The notes beneath the pieces are model-generated. The model was given only the letters and a program-made list of their open reading frames with translations. It was not told the origin of the DNA and searched no databases. The position numbers and the translations under genes are program-made. From contig NC_081415.1 of assembly GCF_030272615.1 (NCBI RefSeq), positions 188,484,270 through 188,548,269 of the forward strand: a stretch of 64,000 nucleotides of DNA, written 5' to 3'. Below are positions 10,955 to 23,330 of this stretch, one piece after another (position 1 is the stretch's first letter; every line of letters begins with the position of its first letter). Source of the DNA: Cryptomeria japonica. Its lineage: Eukaryota > Streptophyta > Pinopsida > Cupressales > Cupressaceae.

Positions 10955-13900
10955 ATGGCTTCCTCATCTTCTATTTCTAAGTTTATTTATAACCCTACCA
11001 TTGTGGAAAACATCAAATGCCCTAGACTTGTATTTAAGATTATCCCCGAGATTACAAAACAAGATGACTCTGTTGGAGCATTTTCAAAAATTCCTAAGGG
11101 TGTAGTATTTGCAGAAGACCGTAAAATCTACATACATTGCAACATAGAAAACCTAGGGATTGAGGACTTGAAGAAAATGTTTGATAAGGTTATTACTGAT
11201 GAACATGGTGTAATTAAACCTGAACATAAGATCATGGAAGACTTAGGTTTTGTAGAGATTCTAAACATTCCCGAATTTCCAAAGGATGTTGTAAGACTTG
11301 TACTAAGAAGAGTCCATGGAGAGTTTATGTGGTTAGAATCAGTTAGCAAGATAGCCAGGAAAGCAATTAAGGCAGCCATTGGTTTACCCTCCATTGGTAG
11401 TAGGCTGGATAAGACCAAGAAAATACCTAGCAAGGGAGTTATGGATTTAATTGGAGCCACATTTGATAATAGGTCACTTAGAGTGAATGATGTTAAGGAT
11501 ATTGATGTGAGATATGTTAGTATGGTACTAGGATACAAAGCTACCCATGCAAATAGACTAAATTATGTTTCTAGCCTTTGTATTCACAGTGCATATGAGA
11601 TGGTGAACAATAATGCTAAGATTGATGTGTGTCAATGGCTGAAGGATGAACTTATTGATAACTTGAAAAAGATTAAGGGAGACAAGAAAGGTACTTTCCA
11701 CTTTGGAAACCTACTAGTATGCCTAGTGCTATACTTTACCAAGGAGATACCCAACATAGGTCACAAGGATTTTGGTTATGACATCTCGGTAGGAAGATAG
11801 ATATAAGAAGCTTTCACCAGTATGGGCACTGACGGTGTTAAGAACATTAGAGACTAATTCAAAATATTCTAATCTAAGATGAGAGCAAGAGAGAGACTAC
11901 CACAGAGCATAATAGATAAATATGACAAGAAAATCTGTTTTGTCATTAAGAGAGATGAAACTTGGATGGAAGCAGTAAGCCCTAGAACTATTTGGGTTAC
12001 TGAGATGGGTTATGAGGTAGACCTACCTATTCTGGAAACATATGCAAAAGCACTACTTGATACACCAAGAGAACCATCTGAAGAAATCTTTGGAAGTGTT
12101 GAAACCATTCCAAGTAAAGTATCAATGGAGAAAGGAAAGAAGAAAAGAGACAAGTTCATTAGAGATGCATCTAAGAAAGCTCAAGAAAACAAAGAAAATG
12201 TCATGAATATCAGTGGCATATCAGCTAGTGAGCTTGAAGGACTACAATCGGAAGTACATTTTTCACCGGTTAAAACATCTTTTGATACTGACAGTGGTAA
12301 AGCTACTGAGTTTAAGAGAGTGGAAAGGAAAAGGAAAGCCCCACCGGTACTCTCTCCTTTACCTAAGAAAACAAGAACTCAAAGGAAGAAACAATAGGTA
12401 GTTAGGGAACTGCAAAAGAAGCTTACACCAAAGAAGAAATAGACCCCTATTACCCTCACATTGGATGATTTATTGAATGAGATTATACATGAAGGTAATC
12501 TGGTTAATGTAAATAAATTGTATCATTCTTTTAACAACTCTGACAGAGAAACCATTGAAGAGAGTATAATTTTTCATTTGGATATTTACAAGAAAGTTTT
12601 GATTGAAGTGATTGATGAGTTACCCAATGATTTATACACAAGATTGGAAGCTAAAAGGCTATCGGTAATGGAGCTTGACAAGAAACTAAAGGTTGAGGCA
12701 CTTTTGGTTGTACACTCAGTTAACTCTAAGGAAGAGATTGACGAACTTATATGTGAAGTAAACCAGTCAGTATTTGTCAGTGGACACCAGAAAGTAAGCC
12801 TGATGGCTGGAAGGGTAAAGGAAATTGTTGAAGAAATTGTGGATAAATGGGATATATTCTTTTTTTGAAAACAAAAAAAAAAGAGGAAAGAAGTAGACCT
12901 AAAAAGACATTCAAATTTTATCAAAAAACAAGGACAAGGGTAAAGGTAAAGTTGGTGGGATTCCAAACATAAAGATTACAGATAATCTTCCACTGCCACC
13001 CTTGGATACACCACTGGTACACATAGAAGTTCCACTGGTTATTGATACTGAAGGTATAACTCTTGATAATAGCAATCCAGAGTCTGAGATACTATTTAAA
13101 ATGAATATAGATACTCGAGATATAAACATTGTTGTGGACAAGGAAACTACAGAGGTCAAGACAGATAATGTTGATAATAGAAAGATTTCAAAGAAACTGG
13201 CACAAACTATTGACTCTCAGGAAACTGAGATACCAACTCAAACAGAGCAATCGCAGAGACTAAAAATCCTACAGAGGACAAATGTACTAGCACAGGACCA
13301 CTAGAATTTGAGAAACCGACAGTGGTACAATCAGAAAAACAATTTGAGGCAGAGGTTCATGTTGAGACCGAGAAACTGATAGTTACAAAGACACTAAAAC
13401 AATATGAGAAACCATCAAAAGTTGAAGTACAAACATAGACAGATCCTCCGGAAGTAAATACAAGTAATAAAGAGGATGTAGTAAAGGTATTTGGATAGAC
13501 ATCTACTGCAATAGCAAGCACAACTATAGGTGAATTCAGACCAACTAACATTACAGAGGTACTTCTAGATTCTATTAAAAGGATAACTGACTGCAATGCA
13601 TTAGCTTATAAGGAAATTGATAAAACTTTACCTATCTTGAAGATGATTGCACCTAATTGTCAGATAGATCACATTAATGATTCTTTAGGTAAACTGGACG
13701 CATTGTCCAAATTCATTGCTGAAAATGTTATAACTATAGATAAGGTGAATGAGGACACCATTAAGGAAAGGGTTGACCAAGAGAAAAACACATTCTTTGA
13801 AAGCACCATAAAGAAATGTACTGATCACTTGGATACACTTTTACCGATACTTAACTCTACAATTTTGGAATATAAGGAGTTATATAGATAAGCTTGTAAA

Positions 13901-14322
13901 CCTCACTATTTGATAGAGAACATCAATGAGGAGATTGAAAAGACACAGAAAGAAAAAGATGACATTGTGGATAATATAATAGGTTCATCTGGACATATAT
14001 CAGTTTTTGAGCAGGAAATGGTAGTTTTTTAGGAGAAGCTGGAGAAACTTGAGAAAGAAAAGGCAAGGATAAGGTCCAATGCTCGAGAACTCAAAAACAA
14101 ACTTGGTCCAAAGTTGGACAATTTATTACTTAGAGAATTGAAATATCTAAGGCAACAGTTCAAGGAGAGTGATCACTAGAGAAACAAATGCACTATCTCA
14201 TCGGTATGATCCAGCAAACTGAGGCAACTTTAAATGAAAGCAACAAGTTTATGCAAAGTCTAAGTCTAGTTTTGGTAGACATCTTTCAAATAGTAACCAA
14301 CCAGTTACAGACCTTGAGGTAG
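10955..14322 (+). pseudogene. N1 ORF2: large unknown protein with a conserved N-terminal domain
   Basis: I do not recognise this protein. The frame begins MASSSSISKF at 10955 and is open for 281 codons. It then continues in the same frame through four stops clustered at 11798-11878 and single stops at 12395 and 12436 as far as 12868. A shift at a poly-A run near 12880 leads into charged, Thr/Glu/Lys-rich coiled-coil sequence ending near 14322. The N-terminal part (about 480 codons) is helical, with LRRVHGEFMWLE, DLIGATFDNRSLRVND, VLGYKATHANRLNYVSS and MGYEVDLPILETYAKALL. Matching segments occur in the same order in N2 ORF2, so the domain is conserved between two diverged elements. No RT, integrase, protease or nuclease motif is seen. 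Roles such as capsid, chaperone or host-interaction factor are guesses. Confidence 0.7.
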
Positions 14323-14498
14323 CATTTTTGCACTCTTTTGTTTATTTATGACATCCTTTGTCATTGATGTCAAAGGGGGAGTAGTGGAGAGAAAAATGCA
14401 TGTACAGAGGAGATCACTTGCTCAGAGGGAGCACATCTTTTTGGGATTTTAGTTTTTGGAAACAGTTTTGGATTTTTCTCATGAGTGTTGCCATCAAT

Positions 14499-14513
14499 GC
14501 CAAAGGGGGAGAT
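14499..14513 (+). promoter_or_regulatory. Polypurine tract of N1
   Basis: GCCAAAGGGGGAGAT directly precedes the 3' LTR. The surrounding phrase, ending CATCAATGCCAAAGGGGGAGAT, is almost the same as that before the C2 3' LTR at 49844-49865. Confidence 0.88.
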
Positions 14514-15342
14514 TGTTGGCATTCTACACTATTATGAGAATAGTTGATGTTATCATTGATGGCAACCAACTGGCAAACCCACCAGCAATAGGTTTCTACA
14601 TGGCTAGCATCACATACATCATACATTGGTAGACACCGACACCGATATGTACTTTACCGGCATTCGGATTACATCGGCAACAAAGCATAACGACACTCCA
14701 GTCGATATGGGATGAAGTTTTGTTTATTGTAATAAAATTATCTTGTGTAAGCTGAAATGGTATATTGTAATGACTCATATAAGTATGAGATCTCATAGGT
14801 CATTTTGAATAGATGAAAGATAGAGAGATATGTATAAGAAATGAAAATGTAATAGGCAAATATTGTATGAGGTGAATTAGTGACAATGAAGGTTTTTGTA
14901 AGAGGTGTCTCTTTGAGCTTAAACTGGTACTGAACTTGGCATTGGAGATGCTATTTTTGAGCAGTACATTGTATTGGATTTAATTAAATCCATTTTGTAT
15001 TCAGTGTGACTCTTCATTGAGCAGTGAGCTCTAGGTAGTTGGCCACCCTGCATGTGCAGGCCCCTATTGCAGTAGTATTTATTCATTGGCCAGTGAGTAA
15101 ATATTATGGGTTAGAAATCCCACTAAGGATATTCCCACACCGGGTTTCCTCGTTAAAATATCTTGTGTTATGGTGTGTTTCTATGTTGTCTCTATTATTC
15201 TTATTTACTGTATTAATTGTTATTTACCAGTACACTATTTTGAGTTGCAAAGTTACAAATAAGTTTAAATATTCTGCTAACCGATTAGACACTGATTCAC
15301 CCCCCCCTCTCAGTGTCTTTGGGATTGTCATTGAATCTAACA
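14514..15342 (+). repeat. 3' LTR of N1
   Basis: Second copy of the 8728-9473 LTR, starting TGTTGGCATTC and ending CTAACA at 15342. By eye the copies differ at several percent of positions plus indels, so the insertion is not recent. Confidence 0.88.
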
Positions 15343-15832
15343 AACTTCATCGGGAAATTACATCAATTGTCTAAGTCACAACAGGTTACTTTGATTCACT
15401 TACTCAGACTTTATCCTATCTAAGTGAACAAATGACATCAACTGTCATGCTTTGACTCAATTGGTGCAATTCAACCGATTACACCAGATTGTCCAACCAA
15501 TTTTGATCAATTGTACAATATCAATCAAAAGCACACACTACATTTGCACTGTATTTCTTACTTGACCTAAGAGTACTCACTGGCTTGTTGTTTCTCTATA
15601 TTAACTCCATTTTCTCCTATTCTTTCACATTATTTCTAAATTTATTCTCTTCTACCTCCCCCCAACTTATTTCTCTTTTTCGAGAGATCGCCCAATTTTT
15701 TGAATATTTTTGGCCCATCTCTCAAGGGGGCATACCACCCACTAAATTAAGATTTATGGGGTATATTTCTCATACCTATTTTTCTTTCTTTGAAACAATG
15801 CAATAAACCGCACCATCTCAAAGAGGGAAAAA
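15343..15832 (+). other. Right part of the E2 Tat-like 3' region, with decayed hairpin and PPT
   Basis: It resumes the ATCAATTGTCTAAG repeats interrupted by N1. It ends with a CTCTCAAGGGGGCATACC box (compare 6843 in E1), a decayed version of the pre-PPT hairpin (15790-15826) and the purine tract AAAGAGGGAAAAA (15820-15832). No gene is seen. Confidence 0.6.
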
Positions 15833-17149
15833 TGTAGACACATAAATATATCCACTTAATTAAATGAATATTTAATTAATTCATCCTCAACCTCTTCTTC
15901 TATTAACTAGATAAATTATTCAATTTATTTTAATTAATTCATTAAAACCACACTCTAACAATTAACTAAATGAATAAAGCATATTTGTTTAATTTAACCC
16001 CTTTCCTCATATTAAATAAATAAATAAATATTTATTTAAAATCTCTAAACTCCCCCCCACTTGCATTCTCCTACAAAGGCAAGTTGCATAGATTTAGTTG
16101 AAATAAATGAATTTTATTTTAATTAAAATCCTATTTTCTCTCACCCACAAAACCTACTTGCATCCTAAACCCCTTCTAGATTCTTCTAATCCATTCCAAA
16201 TTAGCCTAATCCCCCCTAATTATTGTCACATTCCTAAGCAAAGAGAAGTCACTTCTCAAAGCCTCCAAAGTCTTTGAAAGCATTAAAGGCTTTTATTCTC
16301 CAACAAGTTAATCCCCAAAGTCTTCCAAACCATTAATGGTTCTTACATTACCATTTATGGCTCTTACATAACCATTAATGGTTAAACTCAACTCACCCAC
16401 AAACTCATGGGTCTCTTCAAGCATTCAGTGCTTTGACCATGGTTATCCCCACTAACTCTTGCACAAGATTTTGTCCATTGGATAAAGGTATTATTCATTG
16501 GATAAAAGATTTATTCAAAAACTCAATCCTAAACCTTACCTCCTAAGGTAACCTTCAAGTCATCTCAAGCATTTAATGCTTCTTCCCTCTCCTCTCAAGC
16601 CATCTCATGTTGACATTTGTCATTCTAGGATTGGTTTGAAAGCCATCATATGGATCATAAACCCATCAATCTTGGCCCTTGTTGAGATTACTCAATCTCA
16701 ACCATCCATTTCTCCATTTTTCCAATAAATAGAGCCCATTCCTTCTTCAAAAAGATCCATAAATCTTGTATGCATCAAACTTATAGTTATTTTGAGAGAG
16801 CATTTTAGAAGCTTTTTTTTGTTATTTTGGCTAAAATTAAGATAGAATAATTAAGGTGCTTTCTCATATTAGCTTGTTTACACTTACATAAGTAGTTATT
16901 TGCATTTTCATAATCTTGAATATCCATAAGACATCCATAGATAGTGCAAAAAGCTAAGGGCTACACTCATGTGGAACTTGGAGAGGAGAGGAACAAGGGA
17001 CGAGTGACTATGAGCATGTTGGAGAGCATCTTGGGGGGTTTTATTTCCTTCCTTCATTTTTGTATGCTTTTCATTATCTGCTTTATATCTCTCTTGACAT
17101 GGATTTTAAGGATCATAGGTTCATTTGTCTTTCGTTTGTGTCACTAACA
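15833..17149 (+). repeat. 3' LTR of E2 (Tat-type, right end uncertain)
   Basis: It starts TGTAGACACAT after the PPT, and its AT-rich first part has palindrome-like TTAATTAA blocks. A TATA-like CCAATAAATAGAGCCC lies near 16720. The right end is placed at CACTAACA (17149) because element B starts at 17228; the true end could be a little later. An open frame at 16944-17147 is inside the LTR and is not credible. Confidence 0.6.
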
Positions 17150-17227
17150 TACTAACGTTTGAACTTGTGTTCTCTTGTGTCCTTTTTAGTGTGCATCAAA
17201 AAGTACATAAGTGAGATTATTTAAAAC

Positions 17228-19130
17228 TCTTGGCTAAATTCATGTCAACTATTAGCCTTGGAAAAATATTCTTTGAGACATTTAATTGGCTAGAAAACCC
17301 TGAGTGAAACTAAATTTTGGCCCTTAAAACCTAAAACATAATTGATAAGGCTTTTAAGCCTTTTAAATTCTATTCAGACTCTATATTCTAATTGAAAATT
17401 GACTAGGTCAACTGGTCAAATCACTTAACTTCTATTAGTTAGTCTTCAAGAATAGTGGGGCCAGGTTCTCCCTTTCCTCTTACAAGCTAGCAGGGTCCTT
17501 GGCCTTTTCAACAAAGCTTCCAAAGTTGGCAAATAAATCTTTTGGTCTTGCTGATAGACCTTGTCTTGGTGAACTCTACCTTTGTCAACAAGAACACAGA
17601 TCATGTGTTGACAAACTCCCCTTTTTGGTCAGACCTTCAAAGGCCAACAAAGAATAAAATGAAACTTGGTAAAAAACCATGTCTTGTAGAAAGGTCCAAA
17701 GGGCATGGAAGGTCCCTCATGATACATCATCCCAAGCGGACAAGTCGACGGATGCCAGGTGGTCTCGGTAGATACTTGGATAGATGGGTCCCAAGTGGCG
17801 AAGGTGTTTCAAATTAACTTCCAATGGGTGACAAAACAAAAAAAGCATCTTGGAGAAATGGCTTGTCTTGTTGAAAGGGTCATAGTCTATGGTGGGGCCC
17901 CTTCCGTGAGCAATGATTGGTCTAGTGGTTCCAACCCAATACGTGGCATGATCTTGCCCATGGAATTTCACTTAAATAGGTGATCAACGATAATGTTTAA
18001 ACCTATGGTGGGGCCCTATAAGCTCTACATGGTGATTTCATGTGCATCCATCTTCACCTGCCATGGGGATCAAAGGGCTAAAATTTAAACTTGATGGGTA
18101 GAAAGAAATTTGAATTCTCTATGCAAGGGGTTGCTGATTGGATGGTCAATGATCGATTTTTAACCTAGTCGGCCCCAAATTTGATTTGATTTTGATCCAC
18201 CCACTCTTATACATCTACCATTTCTTTCGAAGGGACTTTGTAGACTAATTCCAGATGTCTTCAAAGGTCATTCAATGCGGATCAAAGACTTTTTTACCCT
18301 ATAGGTTTCACCATGAAGCATACAACTATAGAGATTTCTCTTCTATGCATGATTTTTTGATTTTCCCTAGTGGCAAAATATTTAGAGACTTAACACACAC
18401 AATTAGATAGATTTATTTATTGGATTCCCCCCCTCTTATATTTTGTAACATAACCCTAGGTAGGGTTAGGGTTTCTTCACTACAATCCAATCAGAGTTAT
18501 GCCTAAACTACAAAGGCAATTTTGTAGCCTGTCTTGAGGATCCTCTTTCTTTCTTCTATAGAAAAATTATGTCTTTTTGTATTTGTAAAATTTGTCTTGC
18601 CTTTACATGAATAGAAATTATCTATTTTGCCTTTATCCAGTTTGGACAATTTTGTGTAACATGTTTACCTTGTTATTTGGATGCATTCATATTTGTTCCC
18701 TTAGTGAGGGTGATTGTGTTAATCCCTCTATGGATGTTATTTGAGAATTTCTCTGATTCCTCTTTCCATCCATTAGAATTCCAACCTTCACTCTTCACTT
18801 AGGAATCCATTTTGAATAGGATTTTGTGCATGCTTTGGGTAGTCCTATTGAAGTTTTGTGTAGTTATAGGTAGGGAGATCAAATTCTATGTAGGTGCAAA
18901 CCTCTTTTCCCTTTTCAAGCATTCCTTCTTCCCCTTTTCCTCATTAGAAAAATAGATTAAGATTTATATGTGTTGGGTTAGACTAACACCTGCATCAGAT
19001 TGATATCTAAGTCGACCTTCTTCGATGACTTAGCCTCACAATATGCAAGATCCCACACTTGGAGGCTATTTCAACGTGTCACAAGGTTGATGCTCAAGGT
19101 TGTTCATCAAGTGGCCTAACTTTTATGATA
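17228..19130 (+). repeat. 5' LTR of element B
   Basis: The sequence from TCTTGGCTAAATTCATGTC (17228) aligns with TGTTGACTAATTTCATGTC at 43120, and again from 18440 with 50900. The start has lost its TG. The copies share long blocks, for example ACATTTAATTGGCTAGAAAA and CTACAATCCAATCAGAGTTA. A TTAGGGTTT telobox lies at 18466-18474. Open frames at 17542-17983 are not conserved and are not genes. Confidence 0.8.
18466..18474 (+). promoter_or_regulatory. Telobox-like TTAGGGTTT in the B LTR
   Basis: The complement of AAACCCTAA, a known plant promoter element, lies in the LTR next to a conserved CTTCACTACAATCCAATC block. The other LTR keeps it at 50937-50945. Confidence 0.4.
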
Positions 19131-19138
19131 ATAGTTTT

Positions 19139-19156
19139 TGGAATGCCTGGTGGGAC
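19139..19156 (+). promoter_or_regulatory. Possible primer binding site of B
   Basis: TGGAATGCCTGGTGGGAC lies just after the point where the two B LTRs stop matching. The position and TGG start fit a primer site, but I cannot assign the tRNA. Confidence 0.3.
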
Positions 19157-19656
19157 TCAATTTCAACAATCATGCTAAGAATTCGGTGCTTCTCTTAGTA
19201 ATTCAGCCTTTGGAGGTGATTACATTTAGCAATTGGCAACTCTTTGGACAAATTCTGACTCTTGTTCATGGCCAGCTACTGCTTTCATGCCAAGAAAAAA
19301 AACTAGAGCTTATTCTAGAGGTAATTTTCATGGCATTGAGCTTTCAAGTTCAAATTCTATGATGAGAAGGGGTATACATTCTCTGTCACTTGTTAGGGGA
19401 ACCTAAGAAGCAACATATACATCCCTAAGATCCCATTATACCCCACCATTCACAAGAGTAGCACAACCTAGAGACCCTGAAATTCACATCAACAAGATAC
19501 TATTTGCTATGCAAATCCCTATAGCACATACATTTGTCACCTTTAATGGTGGTATTCCTTTAGTGTTAGCCCAAAAGGATGACATTCTAGTAGCATCTCT
19601 AAAGGCCATAACACTTTTTATGGGAGAAACCACTTACCCCAGTTGAGCACATCCAA

Positions 19657-20250
19657 GATGTTGCAAGCATCTGCACTGTGTTTGATGCCACAAAGGATAA
19701 TGTTGCAGTAAGGCTCCTTTCCTCATCATGTAAAGGAAAATACCTATAGTAGTATAGGGGTTTAGGCTTTGGCTCAATTCATAATTGGGATGAATTAGGA
19801 GAGTGGCTATGTAAGCAGTTTGAGGATAAAAGTGACCATTTGTCACTAGTTGAGCAACTAACAACTATAAAGAGAGAACCCCAAGAGTTCATGGGTGACT
19901 TAAACTATAGATTTTAGAAGAATTGGGATATGATTCCAACATTGGTCAATCCCTCTTCCAACCAGGACATTGCCACTATGATATAGTCACTATGAGGAAA
20001 TGAGTTACGAGGAGCTTATGATGCTTCCATTAAGGCAAATAATTGTATAATATAGGTAGGGAAGTTGTCTCCTATGCCTCCAATGCCTTCATTCCTAGAG
20101 CCTCCTACACAACAACCTACTTTTGTACCAATATGAATGCCATAAGCATGTCAAGTTCTCACACCTGCACCAATTCCTCTATCTTTAGAGATTCAAGAAC
20201 TTAGATCAGAAATCAAAACAATGATGTAGGGATTTGGGAATATGAACTAT
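19657..20250 (+). pseudogene. Element B Gag capsid region (degenerate)
   Basis: The frame from 19657 reads like a gypsy capsid domain: VRLLSSSCKGKYL, then HNWDELGEWLCKQFEDK, LVEQLTTIKREPQEFMGDL and NYRF, ending in a Pro-rich stretch. Capsid proteins coat the element RNA. It is broken by paired TAG/TAG near 19720 and by stops near 19915, 19982 and 19991, mostly where Gln would be expected. No zinc knuckle was found. Confidence 0.6.
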
Positions 20251-20526
20251 TTTTAATCAAAAGACAAATTCCATAGGCTAACAAAGGTCCCTACAAACCA
20301 TCAAATCAAAATTATCTGAAAAGGTCTAACTTTCAAGGGAAAAACCAATTGAGTAATGTTAGACCCTTGAATAGTTTAAATCCTATGGCTATAGGTACCT
20401 CAAGAGAATTGGTGCCAATACAAAATAATCTTTCTCAAGAGAAAGAATGGTGCAATCAATACAAGCAACCTCATAATAAAACCTCATATCAGAATGGTGA
20501 ATTTTCTTAGGCCTTAGTGGCACAAA

Positions 20527-21024
20527 ATGAACCAACAACAATTTGGTGACTGTCCAAATCATCCACAAGGAGATTTCTCTTTTATAAATTGGCAGGAGGT
20601 TGACTTATGTGGTATAAATAATATTAATAGTGACCCTATGGCTAGAAATACAAGATCCAATAGGACAACCATAGATCCTAATACAACTACAATGAAAGCT
20701 CAAGCTCCACAATTTTCTATACAACCTTCAGTACTTAAGACTCCTAACAAGGTGACTGCTCCAAACAAAGAGAAAGACTTGACTCAAAAGGGTAAACAAG
20801 GGGAGAAACCTAAGGATCCTACAATATCAAAAATAGATATTTCTACTACAAAGGCTCCTACTAAGGTCATGGTTCCATTCAACATAGTGGATAAAATGAA
20901 GAGAGTCGGCCTTGATGTCTTGATGTGTGATGCTCTTTCTATTCCATCTCAAAGAGACCTACTTCAAGAGGCCCTAAAGGATATAAAGGTTGCAGAAGTC
21001 ACAAGAAAAGGTTGCATCTTTTAG
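20527..21024 (+). pseudogene. Element B Gag-protease linker region
   Basis: An open stretch of 165 codons links the capsid remnant to the protease. It is low in complexity, rich in Asn, Thr, Lys and Pro in its middle (residues 40-115), and ends with a helical segment VDKMKRVGLDVLMCDALS. Nothing catalytic is seen. It is probably the Gag C-terminal or spacer part of the original polyprotein. Confidence 0.5.
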
Positions 21025-21518
21025 AGGTAGAGAATTCAAAGAAAATCAGTAAGCCTCCTCCCTTCTATCTTTCTCTGATTGTAGGAAATAATCTTGTTCA
21101 CAATTGCATGATAGATAGTGGGGCTAGTAGTACAATTATGCCTAAGGGAGTGGTCGACTATCTAGGCATCAAGAATGAGCCTATATCAAGAGAGTTTGTG
21201 CAACTAGATGGCACATGAGTTTAGACTGTGGGGGTTATAAAGAATCTAAATTTAATCTTACATGTTTGTCCAGGTTGTAGTTTGTTGCAAGATGTTTCAG
21301 TTTTTGACCTCCTAGCCTACTTTGCCATTTGTTTATCAAGGGAATTCACTACTAATATAGGGGGTTATCTATCCTCTGATTGGTCTCACATGTTATTCAG
21401 GACAAGATATGGTACAAAGGTGACCATCAAGGCAAAACCTATTTCCAAAGATAAAATTGAGCCCTATACCCCAAGCCCTATCAATATGAACTCCTCTCTA
21501 CATGAGGATAAAGAATAA
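21012..21518 (+). pseudogene. Element B aspartic protease
   Basis: The retropepsin active site is visible as MIDSGASSTIMP at about 21108-21143, preceded by PPFYLSLIVGNN. It would cut the Gag-Pol polyprotein. The frame has stops at 21216 (TGA) and 21222 (TAG) and resumes with the strand GVIKNLNLILHVCPGC. The catalytic Asp is kept. Confidence 0.75.
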
Positions 21519-21659
21519 ATTTTAGTTAGAGAGCCTACAACTCAATTGGAAGAAGTTCCTAATTGCCTACTGGATGAGTGGCAAAATGCATTTTAGTTTG
21601 ATCCCATTGATGAGTTCAATGATACCTACCTTGGTACATATTGCATTCATGAATAAAAT

Positions 21660-22184
21660 GCCCCTATTCCCAATATTTCAAAGGAAGGCAATGACATACG
21701 AGGATTGTGGGATATGTTCTTTGATGGATCAAGGAACAAAAAAGGTGCAAAGGGTGGTGTATTACTTATTTTTCCTGAATGGGAGAAATGTTACTTTACT
21801 TTCAGATTTCATTTTAGTTGCACTAACAATGTAGATGAGTATGAAGCCTTGGTTTTGGCTCTCCAAATGGCACAAAGAAGAGGGATTATGTCCTTAAAGG
21901 TGTATGGAGATAGTGAGTTGGTTGTGAATGAAATTAGAGCTCAGAGAATCAAAAAGAACAACCTCCTCAAGTCTTATAAGCATAGAGCATGGGACCTAAT
22001 TGAAGGATTTGAGGCCTTCAATATTTCTAGTGTCCCTAGAAATCAAAACAAACATGTTGACAGATTAGCAATAATCGGTGTGCAACATGGCATTCCAACT
22101 CATGTTGTAGTAGAGAAAGAACATCAAATTAGACTTGTGGTGAGACATGCAGTGTCTGATAACCAAGTCAATTGGTGGGTCTGA
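21660..22184 (+). pseudogene. Element B archaeal-type RNase H placed before RT
   Basis: The frame from 21705 reads WDMFFDGSRNKKGAKGGVLL, then CTNNVDEYEALVLALQ, KVYGDSELVVNEI and a KHVDRLAI motif. The four catalytic acids (D in FFDGS, E in VDEYEAL, D in GDSEL, D in HVDRL) are all present. It lies between protease (21012-21518) and RT (22620), whereas in E1 the same class of domain lies after the gypsy RNase H. The domain itself has no internal stop; stops in the spacers around it (near 21595, 21654 and 22222) break the polyprotein. Confidence 0.82.
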
Positions 22185-22278
22185 TTTTGATTAGTAAATT
22201 GTAAATTTTCTACAAGATGAAGTATAGTTCTCACACAAGAAACAAACTCTACAACAAAATCAATATGGAGATAAAATT

Positions 22279-23330
22279 ATGCAACTCAATTCCAACAAGC
22301 TACCCAAAGGATTGATCACTTTGGAAGGGATCTTCAAGACTGATGATCAAATGAAAGGGAGAACATTGAATCTAGCCACAAGCAAGGGAGACAACAAATC
22401 AATATCCATGGTGGAAGGAAAAGTTGTCAATTTGGGAAAGTTATGTTCCCAAATAGATCAAAGTATTTTTTTCAATCTCTATCAAGAATATGGTGATGTT
22501 TTTTTTTACATATGAGGACCTAAAAGGGTTTGACCCTAGTTTATCTCAACATACTATATCTAGCTAGATCTTAATGCAAAGATTGTTAGGAAAAATAAGA
22601 GACCTATAAACCCCAAGGTTGAGCCTTTGATGAGAAAAGAGCTATCCAAGATTATAGAATCCAACATAATTTTTCCAATTAAGAATTCTTCTTGGGTAGC
22701 TAATCTTGTTCTAGTAAGGAAGAAGAATGGGGAAATCAGATTGTGTGTAGACTTTAGGGATCTCAATAGATCCTCCCTTAAGGATCATTATCCCCTCCCT
22801 TTCATGGAACAAATTTTAGCCAAAGCTAGTGGCTCTAAAAGATTTTCATTCTTGGATGGATACTCAAGGTATAATCAAATCCTAGTCCAAGAATCAGACC
22901 AATATAAGATTGTATTCACTACTAAATGGGGCACTTATGCCTATTGGAAGATGCCTTTTGGACTAACAAATACAGGTGCAACTTTCCAAAAAGCCATGGA
23001 TATGCCCTTTAAGGGAGTATTAGTAGATTTTGTGCTCGTGTATCTTGATGATATCAGTGTATACTCCAAGCATGCAGCACACCATTTTACACACCTTGAG
23101 CAAGTATTCAAAAAGTACAGAGAGTATGGTGTGTCCTTGAACCCCAACAAGTGTGTATTTACCACATATCAAGGTAATATTTTAGGAAATATTGTATATA
23201 GAGAGGGTTTGGCCATTGATCTAGAGAGAGTGGAAGTCATTGTGTCTCTTCCACTCCCAAGTCATAAAAAAGGCCTACAAAGTTTCCTTGGTAGGATTAA
23301 CTTTGTATGAAGGTTTATTCCAAACTTGGC
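22279..23330 (+). pseudogene. Element B reverse transcriptase
   Basis: A spacer (22279-22515) with KLPKGLITLEGIF leads into RT. The open stretch 22627-23310 carries all main RT blocks: LVRKKNGEIRLCVDFRDLN, a motif A region reading RFSFLDGYSRYNQI (D present), WKMPFGLTNTGATFQ, the YLDD box in FVLVYLDDISVYSK (about 23031-23072) and FLGRINFV. Stops near 22513, 22532, 22544 and 22564 separate it from the spacer, and a TGA at 23308 ends it. The catalytic aspartates are intact, so the enzyme died through stops. Confidence 0.87.

Larger units (their letters stand above)
8728..15342 (+). mobile_element. N1: non-autonomous copia-type LTR element with two ORFs and no pol
   Basis: Complete but decayed element: 5' LTR 8728-9473, primer site 9476-9487, Gag-like ORF1, unknown ORF2, PPT 14499-14513 and 3' LTR 14514-15342. 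It is flanked by GACTT (8723-8727) and AACTT (15343-15347), a 5-base duplication with one change. No integrase, RT or RNase H motif is visible in the 5.0 kb interior. The primer site, the PPT and blocks of the LTR resemble those of copia element C2, so trans-mobilisation by a C2-like element is the likely mechanism. Confidence 0.85.

Noticed and set aside
17542-17983. Open frames in the B 5' LTR
   Set aside because: The matching part of the 3' LTR does not keep the frames, so they are chance.
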